From: Micromonospora globbae
GTDB lineage: Bacteria > Actinomycetota > Actinomycetes > Mycobacteriales > Micromonosporaceae
Direction: 5' to 3'
Assembly (NCBI RefSeq): GCF_003610785.1
Contig: NZ_RAQQ01000026.1
Coordinates: 1 to 64,000, forward strand
Length of the DNA: 64,000 bases
Numbering within the stretch: position 1 is the stretch's first letter; each line of letters opens with the position of its first letter. Position numbers and translations under genes: made by a program. The notes under the pieces were generated by a model. It made no database searches. It was not told the origin of the DNA and saw only the letters and a program-made list of their open reading frames with translations. Of this stretch, positions 41,133 through 51,107 are shown in pieces.

Positions 41133-41596
41133 CGCGCGGCCTCCAGATTGTCGTTGTTCCCGAGCGCGACCTCGATGTCGCGGGTGAAGCGGTGCAGGGC
41201 GGCGTTGAACGCGGCCACCTCGTCGGGTGTCCACCCGGCGAGGGCGCGCGCCAGCACGCCGGCGTACCAGTCGTAGGTGTCGGCCAGAGCCGTCCGCCCG
41301 TCGGGGGTGAGCGCCAGGACGTGGGCCCGCTTGTCACTGGGGTCCGGGCGCCGCTCGACCAGGCCGTGCGAGACGAGGGTGGCGACGGCGCGGCTGACGG
41401 TCGACGGGTCGAGCTGGGCCCGCATCGCGAGCTCCCGGGCGTGGCAGCCGGCGGCGAGCCGGTCGATCTGCGCGAGGATGCCGACCGCCCCCAGCGGAAC
41501 CCTGGGCTGCTCGTCGGCCCTCCGCTGCTTCACGAGCCGGACGCTGCGCAGGAAATCGTGCATCCGGCGCACGAGTTCCCGAACGTCGCTGCTCAC
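41129..41596 (-). CDS. MarR-family repressor
   Basis: 155 residues, GTG 41596 behind a GGGGGGA site. The winged helix ARELAMRAQLDPSTVSRAVA then LVERRPDPSDKRAHVLALT (about 53-105) is unmistakable. It is first in an operon with a DHA2 exporter and divergent from a TetR gene. The palindrome TTGC-CTCAT-GCAA at 41622-41634 is a suitable MarR site in its own promoter. Confidence 0.93.
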   Translation of the reverse strand: MSSDVRELVRRMHDFLRSVRLVKQRRADEQPRVPLGAVGILAQIDRLAAGCHARELAMRAQLDPSTVSRAVATLVSHGLVERRPDPSDKRAHVLALTPDGRTALADTYDWYAGVLARALAGWTPDEVAAFNAALHRFTRDIEVALGNNDNLEAAR

Positions 41597-41621
41597 GTGG
41601 ATCCCCCCGACGGACAGATGG

Positions 41622-41634
41622 TTGCCTCATGCAA
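41622..41634. promoter_or_regulatory. MarR-type operator candidate
   Basis: TTGC-CTCAT-GCAA lies 26 bases upstream of the MarR start in the divergent region, the usual place and pattern for an autoregulatory MarR site. Confidence 0.55.
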
Positions 41635-41646
41635 TCATTCACAAAT

Positions 41647-41663
41647 CTTGCCCAGCGGGCAAG
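41647..41663. promoter_or_regulatory. TetR-type operator candidate
   Basis: CTTGCCC-AGC-GGGCAAG, a perfect 7-bp-arm palindrome 38 bases before the TetR start and 24 bp from the centre of the MarR-type site to this one's left half. The two regulators may compete here. Confidence 0.6.
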
Positions 41664-41701
41664 TTTGCTCCTTGAGAAGTGCGTCACGTACGGTGGGCGC
41701 C

Positions 41702-42286
41702 ATGGACGAGACCCCGGGGCTGCGGGAACGCAAGAAGGCGGCAACCCGCCTCGCCCTGCACGAGGCCGCCCTCCGACTCGCCATCGACCAGGGACTCGAC
41801 CGGGTGACCGTCGAGGCGATCGCCGACGCCGCCAACGTCTCGCGGCGGACGTTCTCCAACTACTTCTCCAGCAAGGAAGAGGCGATCTTCCACGGCGACA
41901 CCGCCCGCCTGCGCCGGATGCTGGAGCTGATCCGGGAGCAGCCGGCCGACGAGGAGCCCTGGACGGTGCTCACCGGGGCGGCGCTGCGGCTGACCGAGGA
42001 GGCGTACCGGGACGCGGACGCCGAGTGGCTGACCCAGCGCCGGATGCTGCGCGCCTACCCCAGCCTCGCCACGCACCAGATCGCCGCGTACGCGACGGTC
42101 GAGCGGGAGGTCGCCGCGGAGCTGGCGAAGCGGATGACCGGCCCCGACGTGGCGCTGCGGTCCCGCGTCCTGGCGGCCGTCTTCCTGACCACCGTCCGGG
42201 TGGCCGTGCAGGACTGGATCGAACACCCCGACCGCCCGCTCGTCGACGCGGTCCGCTCCGCGCTCGCGGCCGTCGCCCCCGCCTAG
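41702..42286 (+). CDS. TetR-family regulator
   Basis: 194 residues, ATG 41702. GLRERKKAATRLALHEAALRL and VEAIADAANVSRRTFSNYFSSKEEAI (about 34-60) form a classic TetR DNA-binding domain. The opening LRERKK.ATR is typical of repressors linked to DHA2 pumps, here encoded divergently with MarR. It likely co-controls the pump (inference). Confidence 0.93.
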   Translation: MDETPGLRERKKAATRLALHEAALRLAIDQGLDRVTVEAIADAANVSRRTFSNYFSSKEEAIFHGDTARLRRMLELIREQPADEEPWTVLTGAALRLTEEAYRDADAEWLTQRRMLRAYPSLATHQIAAYATVEREVAAELAKRMTGPDVALRSRVLAAVFLTTVRVAVQDWIEHPDRPLVDAVRSALAAVAPA

Positions 42287-42306
42287 GTCGACCACCGCCG
42301 AGGCGA

Positions 42307-43467
42307 TCACCGCCGCCAGACCGGCGGTGCGGTCCACTCGATCACGGCCAGGACGACCCACGCCAGCGCGACGAGCAGCACCACCGCCACCGGCGGGAGC
42401 CCGCCCAGGCCGATCACCAGGGCGGCGATCACCAGGCCGAGCTGGGCGAGCGCGACCCGCCGGCTGACCCGCACGTCGAAGCCGCGGTAGACCACCACGC
42501 AGCCCACCATCAGCGTCAACTGGCTGCCGCCGAGCAACGGCCCGGCCACGCCGTGGCCGCCGTGCACGGCCTCCCGGGCGGCCACCTCCACGGCGACCCC
42601 CGCGGCCACGATCGAGCCGTACACCAACAGGTGCCCGTACGCGTAGAGGTAGCTGCGGACCACGACGGCCCGGCCTCCCCGGACCGCCCGGTTGCCCGCC
42701 TCGGGATCGAAGGTGGAGGCGAAGTAGACCCACCAGATGCCGCAGGCGATGACGAAACCGCCGATGCCGATCACGACGGCCGCGGGCCGCCAGCCGGTCT
42801 CGCCGATCCCGTTCGCGACCGCGAGCACCGCCTCGCCCAGGACCACGATGGTGAACAATCCGAACCGCTCCGGCATGTGCGACTGCTGGACCGGCGCCTG
42901 CCCCGCCCGGGCGTACGCCAGGGGCCCGGCCACGGCGGCGTTGACGGCGAGCCCGACGGCCCACAGCGCGTACCGGGCCGGCGTGGGGACCAGCAGGGAC
43001 CCGAACCAGAGTGCCGCGCCGAGCACGAACCCGGCGGCGTTCCACCAGCAGAACTCGCGTGCCGCCGCCCGACGCCATCCGACCAGCCCGTACATGCCGG
43101 TGAGCAGCAGGAGCAGCAGCCCGTAGAGCACCGCGAAGCGCCCCGACTCGTCCGCCACCCCCCGGTCGAGGGACGCGGCCAGGGCCAGCACGCCCAGCAT
43201 CGCGACCAGCTGGACGAACCGGCTCGGCGGACGGTCGTCGTCGAAGAGGTCCGCGAAGTAGGAGAAGCTGAACCACAGCCACCAGATCGTGGTGAGAAGC
43301 CCCGCGAAGACCAGCACCCCGCCGGCCGACGGGTCGTCGTTCAGGAGTTCGCCGAGCTGGAAGACGGCCACGACGAAGACGAGGTCGAAGAAGAGTTCGA
43401 GCCAGCTCGACCGGCGTCCCGCCGCCGGATCACGGGCCGCCGGGACCGGGCGGACGCGTGACTCCAC
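42307..43467 (-). CDS. LtrA-like multi-pass membrane protein, copy 3
   Basis: 386 residues, GTG 43467. SSWLELFFDLVFVVAVFQLG is the signature first helix and SHMPERFGLFTIVVLGEAVL the second family motif with GlyGlu intact. Eleven or so hydrophobic segments follow. Closest in length to standard LtrA proteins. The function of the family is unknown. It follows the TetR gene tail-to-tail by 20 bases. Confidence 0.88.
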   Translation of the reverse strand: MESRVRPVPAARDPAAGRRSSWLELFFDLVFVVAVFQLGELLNDDPSAGGVLVFAGLLTTIWWLWFSFSYFADLFDDDRPPSRFVQLVAMLGVLALAASLDRGVADESGRFAVLYGLLLLLLTGMYGLVGWRRAAAREFCWWNAAGFVLGAALWFGSLLVPTPARYALWAVGLAVNAAVAGPLAYARAGQAPVQQSHMPERFGLFTIVVLGEAVLAVANGIGETGWRPAAVVIGIGGFVIACGIWWVYFASTFDPEAGNRAVRGGRAVVVRSYLYAYGHLLVYGSIVAAGVAVEVAAREAVHGGHGVAGPLLGGSQLTLMVGCVVVYRGFDVRVSRRVALAQLGLVIAALVIGLGGLPPVAVVLLVALAWVVLAVIEWTAPPVWRR

Positions 43468-43574
43468 CTGGGCAGGCTATCCGTCCGGTACGCGCGGAAA
43501 CGCCCTCTTGTCGCGCTATCCCCCGTCCGGCGCCGGTCCACGTACTCCCCGGTGACCGCGTCCGGGCCGTGACG

Positions 43575-44681
43575 TCACCGGGTCGACGAGGTCCGCCTCG
43601 GCCGGCGGCGCGCCGCCACCAGCGCCGCCAGCACCAGCAGCACCACCCCGATCCCACCGGCGGCCAGGGCCGCCGTGGACGTCCCGCCGCCGTTCCCGCC
43701 CGCGTGCCCGGCCGGCGCCGGTGTCCCGCCGCCCGCCGCCGGCGTGGCACCGGCCGGCCCCGAGGGCGGGCGGGACGGCGTGGCGGACGGCACCGCGTAG
43801 CGCAGGATCCGCGGCCTCGTGCCGGGCGGCTGCCCGGCGGTCTCGGAGACGGTGAGCAGCGAGCGCCCGTCCCGGCTGTAGGCGACGGACTCGCCCTGCG
43901 GCTCGTCGGGCAGGGGCGTGGCCCGTGGGGTGCCGCGGGTCAGCGCGGCCACCACGTCGCCGCCGGTGACGTCGAACTCGAAGGCGTCGGCGTACGTGCG
44001 CAGCACGACCCGGCTCCCGTCCGGGGCGGCCGCGGCGCCGGTGATCACCGTCCGCCCGAGCAGCCCGAACGGGTTGCTCGTCGTGGAGCCGGGCAGCCGC
44101 ACCCGTCCCACCTTGGCCAGCGGCACCGTGGCGCCCCGCCGCAGGGCGGTCGTCGGGGCGTAGAGGGTGGCGGAGAACTTCGTGACGATCAGCGGACGGC
44201 CGTCGCCGGTGATGAGCATGGCCTCGGCGTCGTGCGCGCCGTCGGGGTACGACATCCGGTAGAGCTCCGGTCGGTCGGCGCCCGGCGCCAGCCTCCACAC
44301 CGCCACGGTCGTCCGGGAGCGGTCGTTGTCGCCGACGTCCGCCACCCAGAGCGTCCCGTCGGGGCCCACGGCGAGGTCCTCCGTGTCCCGGGGTCGGGAC
44401 GGGTACGGCACGGCCCGCACGACCGCACACTCCCGGTCGAGGAAGAAGATCCGCCGCCGCGCCTCGTCGTCGGCACCGTCGTTGACGACGACGAACCCGT
44501 CGTCCGTCGCCACCATGCCGGAGATCTCCAGCAGCCGGCCGTCCCGCACCTCGCAGACCGTCCGGCCGGGCTCCGGCGTCGGCGCCGGTCCCGCCGCGGC
44601 CCGGGCCGGGACCACCACGGCGGCGAGAACGGCCGCGCCCACGGCGATCCGCCACGTCCTGGTCCCGTCGAGTGTCCGCAT
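43575..44681 (-). CDS. Surface-anchored beta-propeller-like protein (signal peptide, repeats, C-terminal membrane anchor)
   Basis: 368 residues, ATG 44681 behind GGAAGG. Sec signal in 1-29. Residues about 40-290 contain propeller-like blades (GFVVVNDGADDEARRRIFFLD, EDLAVGPDGTLWVADVGDND, AEAMLITGDGRPLIVTKF, GESVAYSRDGRSLLTVSE). A Pro/Gly-rich linker precedes a single membrane span (ALAAGGIGVVLLVLAALVAA) and an Arg-rich tail, so the propeller sits outside the cell. No catalytic motif is recognised. It may bind ligands or a wall component. Divergent from the YdeI-like gene. Confidence 0.75.
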   Translation of the reverse strand: MRTLDGTRTWRIAVGAAVLAAVVVPARAAAGPAPTPEPGRTVCEVRDGRLLEISGMVATDDGFVVVNDGADDEARRRIFFLDRECAVVRAVPYPSRPRDTEDLAVGPDGTLWVADVGDNDRSRTTVAVWRLAPGADRPELYRMSYPDGAHDAEAMLITGDGRPLIVTKFSATLYAPTTALRRGATVPLAKVGRVRLPGSTTSNPFGLLGRTVITGAAAAPDGSRVVLRTYADAFEFDVTGGDVVAALTRGTPRATPLPDEPQGESVAYSRDGRSLLTVSETAGQPPGTRPRILRYAVPSATPSRPPSGPAGATPAAGGGTPAPAGHAGGNGGGTSTAALAAGGIGVVLLVLAALVAARRRPRRTSSTR

Positions 44682-44788
44682 CGCCGCAATCCTTCCACCG
44701 CCGCGTGGCGTGGGCGGGGCGGGTCGGTGGGGTCGGGGCCGCGAGAATCCCGGGTACGGGCGATGCTGGGGACGGCGGAGCACCGGGT

Positions 44789-44811
44789 GGCACGACATGC
44801 GTCGTCGTGCC
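44789..44811. promoter_or_regulatory. Inverted repeat in the divergent region 44682-44905
   Basis: GGCACGAC-N7-GTCGTGCC, perfect 8-bp arms. The region also holds a second GC-rich inverted repeat near 44859-44886. Either could be an operator or leader hairpin for the YdeI-like gene; nothing identifies a regulator. Confidence 0.4.
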
Positions 44812-44905
44812 GAGGAGGACAGGAGGTCACCGGGCATGTCCCACGTGGAAGGGAGGCCGGCCGGGGAACGCCGGCCCGGCCGGCGGCGTGCGGGAGGTCG
44901 ACGGC

Positions 44906-45511
44906 ATGCCTGACGACCTGCCGGACCTGCTCGTACCCGACGCGACGGCCTGGCGGGACTGGCTCGCCGAGCACCACGGCGAGCCGCGAGGCGTCTGGTT
45001 GGTCCTCGCCAAGCGCAACGCCGACGCCCCCACCACCCTGACGTACGACGAGGCCCTCGAAGAGGCGCTGTGCCACGGATGGATCGACGGCCAGGTGCGC
45101 GGCGGCGACGAGGCGACCTACCGCCAGCGGTTCACCCCCCGGCGCCCCCGCAGCCCGTGGTCGGCGCGCAACGTCGGCATCGCCAGCCGGCTCCTGGAGG
45201 CGGGACGCATGCATCCGGCCGGCGTCGCGGAGGTGGAACGCGCGAAGGCCGACGGCCGGTGGGACGCCGCCTACGCGGGCCAGGCCACCGCCACGGTGCC
45301 GGCCGACCTGGCCGCCGCACTCGCCGCCGTGCCGCGGGCGCAGCGGATGTTCGACATCCTCACCGGCCAGAACCGGTACGCGATCGTGTACCGGGTGACG
45401 AGCGCCAAACGCGCGGAGACGCGGCAGCGCCGGATCGCCCAGTTCGTCGACATGCTGGCCCGTGGCGAGACCATCTACCCGCAGCGGCGCACGCTCGACA
45501 GCGCCGACTGA
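44906..45511 (+). CDS. YdeI/OmpD-associated (bacteriocin-protection) family protein
   Basis: 201 residues, ATG 44906 with GGGAGGT upstream. LVPDATAWRDWLAEHHGEPRGVWLVLAK, EALCHGWIDGQ and RQRFTPRRPRSPWSARN are the conserved blocks of this family, and the C-terminal half ends with QRRIAQFVDMLARGETIYPQ. The family is cytosolic and linked by genetics to tolerance of peptides or bacteriocins, without a proven activity. A terminator follows. Confidence 0.9.
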   Translation: MPDDLPDLLVPDATAWRDWLAEHHGEPRGVWLVLAKRNADAPTTLTYDEALEEALCHGWIDGQVRGGDEATYRQRFTPRRPRSPWSARNVGIASRLLEAGRMHPAGVAEVERAKADGRWDAAYAGQATATVPADLAAALAAVPRAQRMFDILTGQNRYAIVYRVTSAKRAETRQRRIAQFVDMLARGETIYPQRRTLDSAD

Positions 45512-45538
45512 CGCGGCGCGGACGACGACACCGACGCG

Positions 45539-45573
45539 CGCGTGCCGGCCACCCCGTCGGTGGCCGGCACGCG
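45539..45573. terminator. Bidirectional terminator between YdeI-like and GH43-like genes
   Basis: Perfect 15-bp stem (45539-45553 with 45559-45573; core CGTGCCGGCCACC) and a 5-base loop, 4 bases from the stop of the convergent glycoside hydrolase gene. Confidence 0.88.
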
Positions 45574-45577
45574 GCGG

Positions 45578-47263
45578 CTACGCCGCGCCGTTGAGCGCGG
45601 CGGCCAGGGCGTCGGCGTACGCCGTGTCGGCGGGAGCCCCGCTCACGCCGATCCGCCAGGTCCCCCCGGGCAGGTCGCCGACGGGCAGCGTTCGGCCGCC
45701 CGGCTGCCAAAGGGGCTGCCAGGCGATGGAGCCACTCGGGCGGTTGAACCAGCGGTTGTCCTCGCTCCAGGCCGAGCCGGCACGGTAGGCGGCCACCAAC
45801 GTGGTCGTCTCGTCGGTGGCGAGGGTCCAGGGTGAGAAGCCGGCCGCGTCGCCGTCCCGGTCGGCGCCCGCGGGATCGGACAGGCGCGGCAGGGTCGAGT
45901 CCAGGTTCCAGGCGGCCTCCCAGACCGGCGCGGTGGTCGGGCCGGTCACGTGCCACAGGAAGTCGACGTCCATCGTGGTCGGCGCGAACCGGAACCGCCA
46001 GTCGACCGACACCGGCTCGTCACCGAGCGGAATCCCGGTGAGGCTCAGGTCCGCCCCGTCCGAGGACACGTTCACGGCCGCGGCGGCGCCCGCCACGTCG
46101 GTGGGCCCGAAGGTGCCGACCGCGAGGTAGGGCGCCGTGGACCGGAACGACGAGTCGGTCACCGGCCGGTACGCGCCGCGGCCGGCGGGATCGACCTCGT
46201 AGGAGACCAGCCGCGTCTGGGGCGCGGTCTGGACGACCGCCCGGTAGTACGGGGTGGTGACGACACGTCCGCGGGTCACCACCGGCGTACGCCAGTGCAG
46301 CGGCGCCAGCCAGAGCCCGCCCTGACCCCAGCCGGCGCCCGTCACGTACCACTGGCCGCCGCCGGTGTCGTCCTTGACCACCTCGGCGGCGTGCGCCTCG
46401 ATCCGGCCGGCCGCCTGGTCGACGGTGAAGTGGAACGGGTCGTCGCTGCGGTACACGCGGGTGTCCTGGTAGCCGCTCTCGCAGCAGACGAAGAGGTACC
46501 AGGAGCCGCCGTGGCGCACCACGAACGGGGACTCGGTGGGCCCGCCGAACGTCCCCGTGGCCGGGTGCTCGAACGCCGTCCGCCGCTCGCTCCAGTGCAC
46601 GAGGTCGCGGCTCGTGCGGTACGCGACGATGTGGTGGCCGCCGGCGGGCGTGCTGGTGGCGGTGTAGTACATCACCCACCGGTCGCCGACCCGGGTCACC
46701 ATCGGGTCCCGGCCGTCGAAGCCGTCGGTGAACAGCGGGTTGTCCGGGTGCCGGGTCCAGGTCACGAGGTCCCGGGACGTGGCGAGGTGCATGCGGTACG
46801 CCTCGTGGTCCGGCGTGCCGCCGGCGTAGAACATGTAGTAGGTGCCGCCGTGGAACAGCACGTACGGCGCCCAGATGTGGGTCTCCCCCGCGCTCGGGTC
46901 GGCCTCCAGGGCGAACGGCTGCTTCGTCCACGGGCCGCGGGGCGACGGCGCCGTGGCGTGGCCGAAGAACCGCTCGTCCAGCGGCTGGGCCGGCTCGGCG
47001 TGGGTGATCGCGAAGACGTGCCACAGGCCCGTCGCGCGGTCACGCACCAGGGTGTGGTCGTTGTAGTACCAGCGTTCGTTCTCGCCCTGGCCGGGGTCGT
47101 AGACGTTGACGAACTCGCCGGCGCTGACCTCGACGGACCGGTTCTCGTACGGCTGGTTGTCCACCACGTCGGCGGCGCGGGCCGGCGCCGGCACGGCGAC
47201 CAGCCCGAGGGTGAGGGCGAGCAGCGCGCCGAGGCGGCCGGCTCGCGACGGTGGGCGCGGCAT
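45578..47263 (-). CDS. Secreted five-bladed-propeller glycoside hydrolase, GH43/GH32-like
   Basis: 561 residues, ATG 47263 behind GGAGG, signal peptide 1-31. The catalytic propeller (about 50-370) shows the three acidic residues expected for GH43/GH32-like enzymes: Asp69 (YYNDHT), Asp186 (GRDPMV) and Glu244 (GPTESPFV). The C-terminal 180 residues are a GH32-type beta-sandwich. It likely acts outside the cell on furanosyl links (arabino- or fructofuranosides). It is the last gene of the ABC-importer operon, separated from the binding-protein gene by a large hairpin. Together with GH172 and GH116 it would process one polymer. Which furanose is cut, and retaining or inverting mode, cannot be read. 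Confidence 0.8.
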   Translation of the reverse strand: MPRPPSRAGRLGALLALTLGLVAVPAPARAADVVDNQPYENRSVEVSAGEFVNVYDPGQGENERWYYNDHTLVRDRATGLWHVFAITHAEPAQPLDERFFGHATAPSPRGPWTKQPFALEADPSAGETHIWAPYVLFHGGTYYMFYAGGTPDHEAYRMHLATSRDLVTWTRHPDNPLFTDGFDGRDPMVTRVGDRWVMYYTATSTPAGGHHIVAYRTSRDLVHWSERRTAFEHPATGTFGGPTESPFVVRHGGSWYLFVCCESGYQDTRVYRSDDPFHFTVDQAAGRIEAHAAEVVKDDTGGGQWYVTGAGWGQGGLWLAPLHWRTPVVTRGRVVTTPYYRAVVQTAPQTRLVSYEVDPAGRGAYRPVTDSSFRSTAPYLAVGTFGPTDVAGAAAAVNVSSDGADLSLTGIPLGDEPVSVDWRFRFAPTTMDVDFLWHVTGPTTAPVWEAAWNLDSTLPRLSDPAGADRDGDAAGFSPWTLATDETTTLVAAYRAGSAWSEDNRWFNRPSGSIAWQPLWQPGGRTLPVGDLPGGTWRIGVSGAPADTAYADALAAALNGAA

Positions 47264-47296
47264 GGGTTCCTCCAGTGCTCGACGGGGGTCGTGGGC

Positions 47297-47341
47297 CGGT
47301 GCGGGTTCCGCCGCCTGCCTCCGGCGGCGGACCCCGCACCG
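47297..47341 (-). terminator. Intra-operon hairpin between binding-protein and GH43-like genes
   Basis: 19-bp arms (47297-47315 and 47323-47341) with a single G-U-type mismatch and a 7-base loop. In an importer operon such a structure usually raises binding-protein mRNA relative to the next gene, by partial termination or 3' protection. Confidence 0.7.
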
Positions 47342-47391
47342 GGGCCGGGCGTGCGGGGCGGGCCGCGCCCGGCGGGGCACGGCCCGGCGCA

Positions 47392-48396
47392 CTACTGCTT
47401 TCCGCCGAGCGTGGTGTACGCCTCGGCCGCGTTCTCCTTGGTGATCTGCATGGTGCCGAGCGTGGTGGTCTTCGGGACGTCGGTGGCGCAGTCGACGAGG
47501 ATCTTCTTGGCCATGTCGATGGCCTCACGCCCGCCCGTCGGGTACTGGAACGTCGCCTGCAGCCGCCCCTGCTCGACGGCCTTGATGCCGCCGGACGGCA
47601 CGGGCAGGGCGTCGATGCCGGTGAACTTGATGGTGCTCTCCTTGCCGGCGGCCTTCGCCGCGAGGTACGCGCCCTCGGCCATCGGGTCGTTGTGGGCGTA
47701 CACGGCGTCGATGTCGGGCTGCGCCTTGAGCATCGCGTCCATGACGCTCTGGCCCTTCTCCCGCAGCCACTCGGCGGTCTGGCTGGCCACGATCTCGATC
47801 TTCGGGTTGCTCGCGATGCCCTCCCGGAAGCCCTGGGCGCGCTCGGCCGCCGGGGTGGAGCCCGGCAGGCCGGAGATCTCGACGACCTTGCCGCCCTGCG
47901 GCAGCAGCGTCTTGGCGTAGTACTCGCCCGCCGCGCGCCCGATGGCGACGTTGTCGCCGCCGATGAAGGCGGTGTACGCGTCGCCCTCCACCTTGCGGTC
48001 CAGCACGATGACCGGGATCCCCTGGTCGTACGCCTTCTTGACGACCGCGGTGAGCGGCTTCGCCTCGTTCGGCGAGATGATCAGCAGGTCGATGCCCTGG
48101 GAGAGGAAGTTCTCCACGTCGGCGACCTGCTTGCTGTTGTCCTGGGCCGCGTCCGAGACGACCACCTTGAACCCGGGCACGTCCTTCGCCGCGTTGGTGA
48201 CGTCGTCGTTCATGACCTGCCGGTACGGTTCGGCGTTGTTGGCCTGCGACATGCCGATGAGGAAGTCCTTGCCGCTGCCGCACTTCGCCGAGGCGTCGGT
48301 GCCGCTGCCGGGTTCGTCCTTCTCGATGCTGCACGCCGAGGTGGTGGCGAGCACGGTGAGCGCCAGGATGGCGACCGCTCTCCGGGCGTAACGCAT
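47392..48396 (-). CDS. Ribose-type sugar ABC importer, substrate-binding lipoprotein
   Basis: 334 residues, ATG 48396 behind GGAGGACACC. The signal ends in LATTSAC, a lipobox, so Cys22 is lipidated and the protein is held at the membrane. The type I periplasmic-binding fold runs from KDFLIGMSQANNAEPYRQVM through SQGIDLLIISPNEAKPLT and VYAHNDPMAEGAYLAAKAAG. It is the RbsB/XylF class that binds free pentoses, hexoses or autoinducer-2. It captures the sugar released by the secreted hydrolases. From context this is likely a pentose such as D-arabinose; the ligand itself cannot be deduced. Confidence 0.93.
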   Translation of the reverse strand: MRYARRAVAILALTVLATTSACSIEKDEPGSGTDASAKCGSGKDFLIGMSQANNAEPYRQVMNDDVTNAAKDVPGFKVVVSDAAQDNSKQVADVENFLSQGIDLLIISPNEAKPLTAVVKKAYDQGIPVIVLDRKVEGDAYTAFIGGDNVAIGRAAGEYYAKTLLPQGGKVVEISGLPGSTPAAERAQGFREGIASNPKIEIVASQTAEWLREKGQSVMDAMLKAQPDIDAVYAHNDPMAEGAYLAAKAAGKESTIKFTGIDALPVPSGGIKAVEQGRLQATFQYPTGGREAIDMAKKILVDCATDVPKTTTLGTMQITKENAAEAYTTLGGKQ

Positions 48397-48422
48397 GGTG
48401 TCCTCCGGGTTGGTGGTGGGGG

Positions 48423-49480
48423 TCAGGCGATGCGGGGGCGGAGCTTCTGCAACGCGGCGGCAGCGACGATGACCAGTCCCTTGACGACCAGCTGCACGTT
48501 CGCGTCGATGTTGTTGAGGGCGAGGATGTTGTTGAGGATCCCGAGCAGCAGCGCGCCGGCGATGGTGCCGCCCATCGACCCGCTGCCGCCGGCGAGGCTC
48601 GTCCCGCCGATGACCACGGCCGCGATCGCGTCCAGCTCGTAGCCGGCGCCGTCGTTCGGGCTGCCCTGGTTGAGCTGCCCGGCGTGGATGATCCCGGCCA
48701 GCGCGGCGAGCAGGCCGGAGATGGCGAAGACGGTGATCCGGACCCGGCGGACCGGCACGCCGGAGAGCCGGGCGGCCTTCTCGTTGCCGCCGATGGCGTA
48801 CACGTGCCGGGCGAAGGCCGTGCTGCGCAGCACGAGGAGGGCACCGACCCCGATGGCGAGGAACAGGACGGCCGGCACCGGCAGCACCCCGTTGATCGAC
48901 CCGCTCAGCAGCGAGAACGCCTCGGGGGCCTCCTGCGGCCCGTCGCCGTACGCGATGGGGATGCCGAGCCCGCCGGACCACATCCGGGCGATGCCGCGTG
49001 CCGCCTGGAGGCCGGCGAGGGTCACGATGAACGACTGGATGCCGAGCCGGGCGACGATCGCCCCCTGGGTGGCGCCGAAGGCGGTGCCGATGAACAGCAC
49101 GATGAGCACCGTCGGCAGGATGCCCAGGCCGCTGTTCACCATCAGCGTGGCCGACCCCACGGCGGCCAGCCCGAGCACCGCGCCGACCGAGAGGTCGATC
49201 CCCCCGATCAGGATGACGAACGTCATGCCGACCGCGATGATGCCGATCTCCGAGACCGCGCGGACGATGTTCGCGAGGTTGCCGGAGCTGAGGAAGACGT
49301 TCTCGCCGTTGCGGACGGGCGACACCGCGATGGCGATCAGGAACACGGCCACCAGGCCGAACAGGCTCTGGAACCGGAAGAAGCTGTCGACGATCGCGTG
49401 CCGGTCCCGGGGCAGCCGGAGCGGGCGCCGGGGTGGCGTCTCCGGCGGCGCCTCGGCGACGGCGGTGGGGTTGGGCGGGT

Positions 49481-49484
<4 letters not shown>
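48423..49484 (-). CDS. Ribose-type sugar ABC importer, permease
   Basis: 353 residues; ATG 49484 overlaps the ATPase stop by 4 bases. About nine to ten hydrophobic segments follow a 35-residue polar start. VILIGGIDLSVGAVLGLAAV and AGYELDAIAAVVIGGTSLAGG are the RbsC-family signatures. It forms the membrane channel of the importer with the neighbouring ATPase and binding protein. Confidence 0.95.
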
Positions 49485-51019
<1,535 letters not shown>

Positions 51020-51063
51020 GCGGCACCTCGTGGGGCTCGTGCGGGATCTGCTGCGGTCGGGGG

Positions 51064-51101
51064 CGGTGTCGCCGGGCCCGGGGGCGGGCCCGGCGACACC
51101 G
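51064..51101 (-). terminator. Hairpin between the GH172 gene and the importer genes
   Basis: Perfect 16-bp stem CGGTGTCGCCGGGCCC (51064-51079) with 51086-51101 and a 6-base loop, just past the GH172 stop. It would limit read-through into the importer genes, so these may also have their own promoter. Confidence 0.8.
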
Positions 51102-51107
51102 TGCCGG

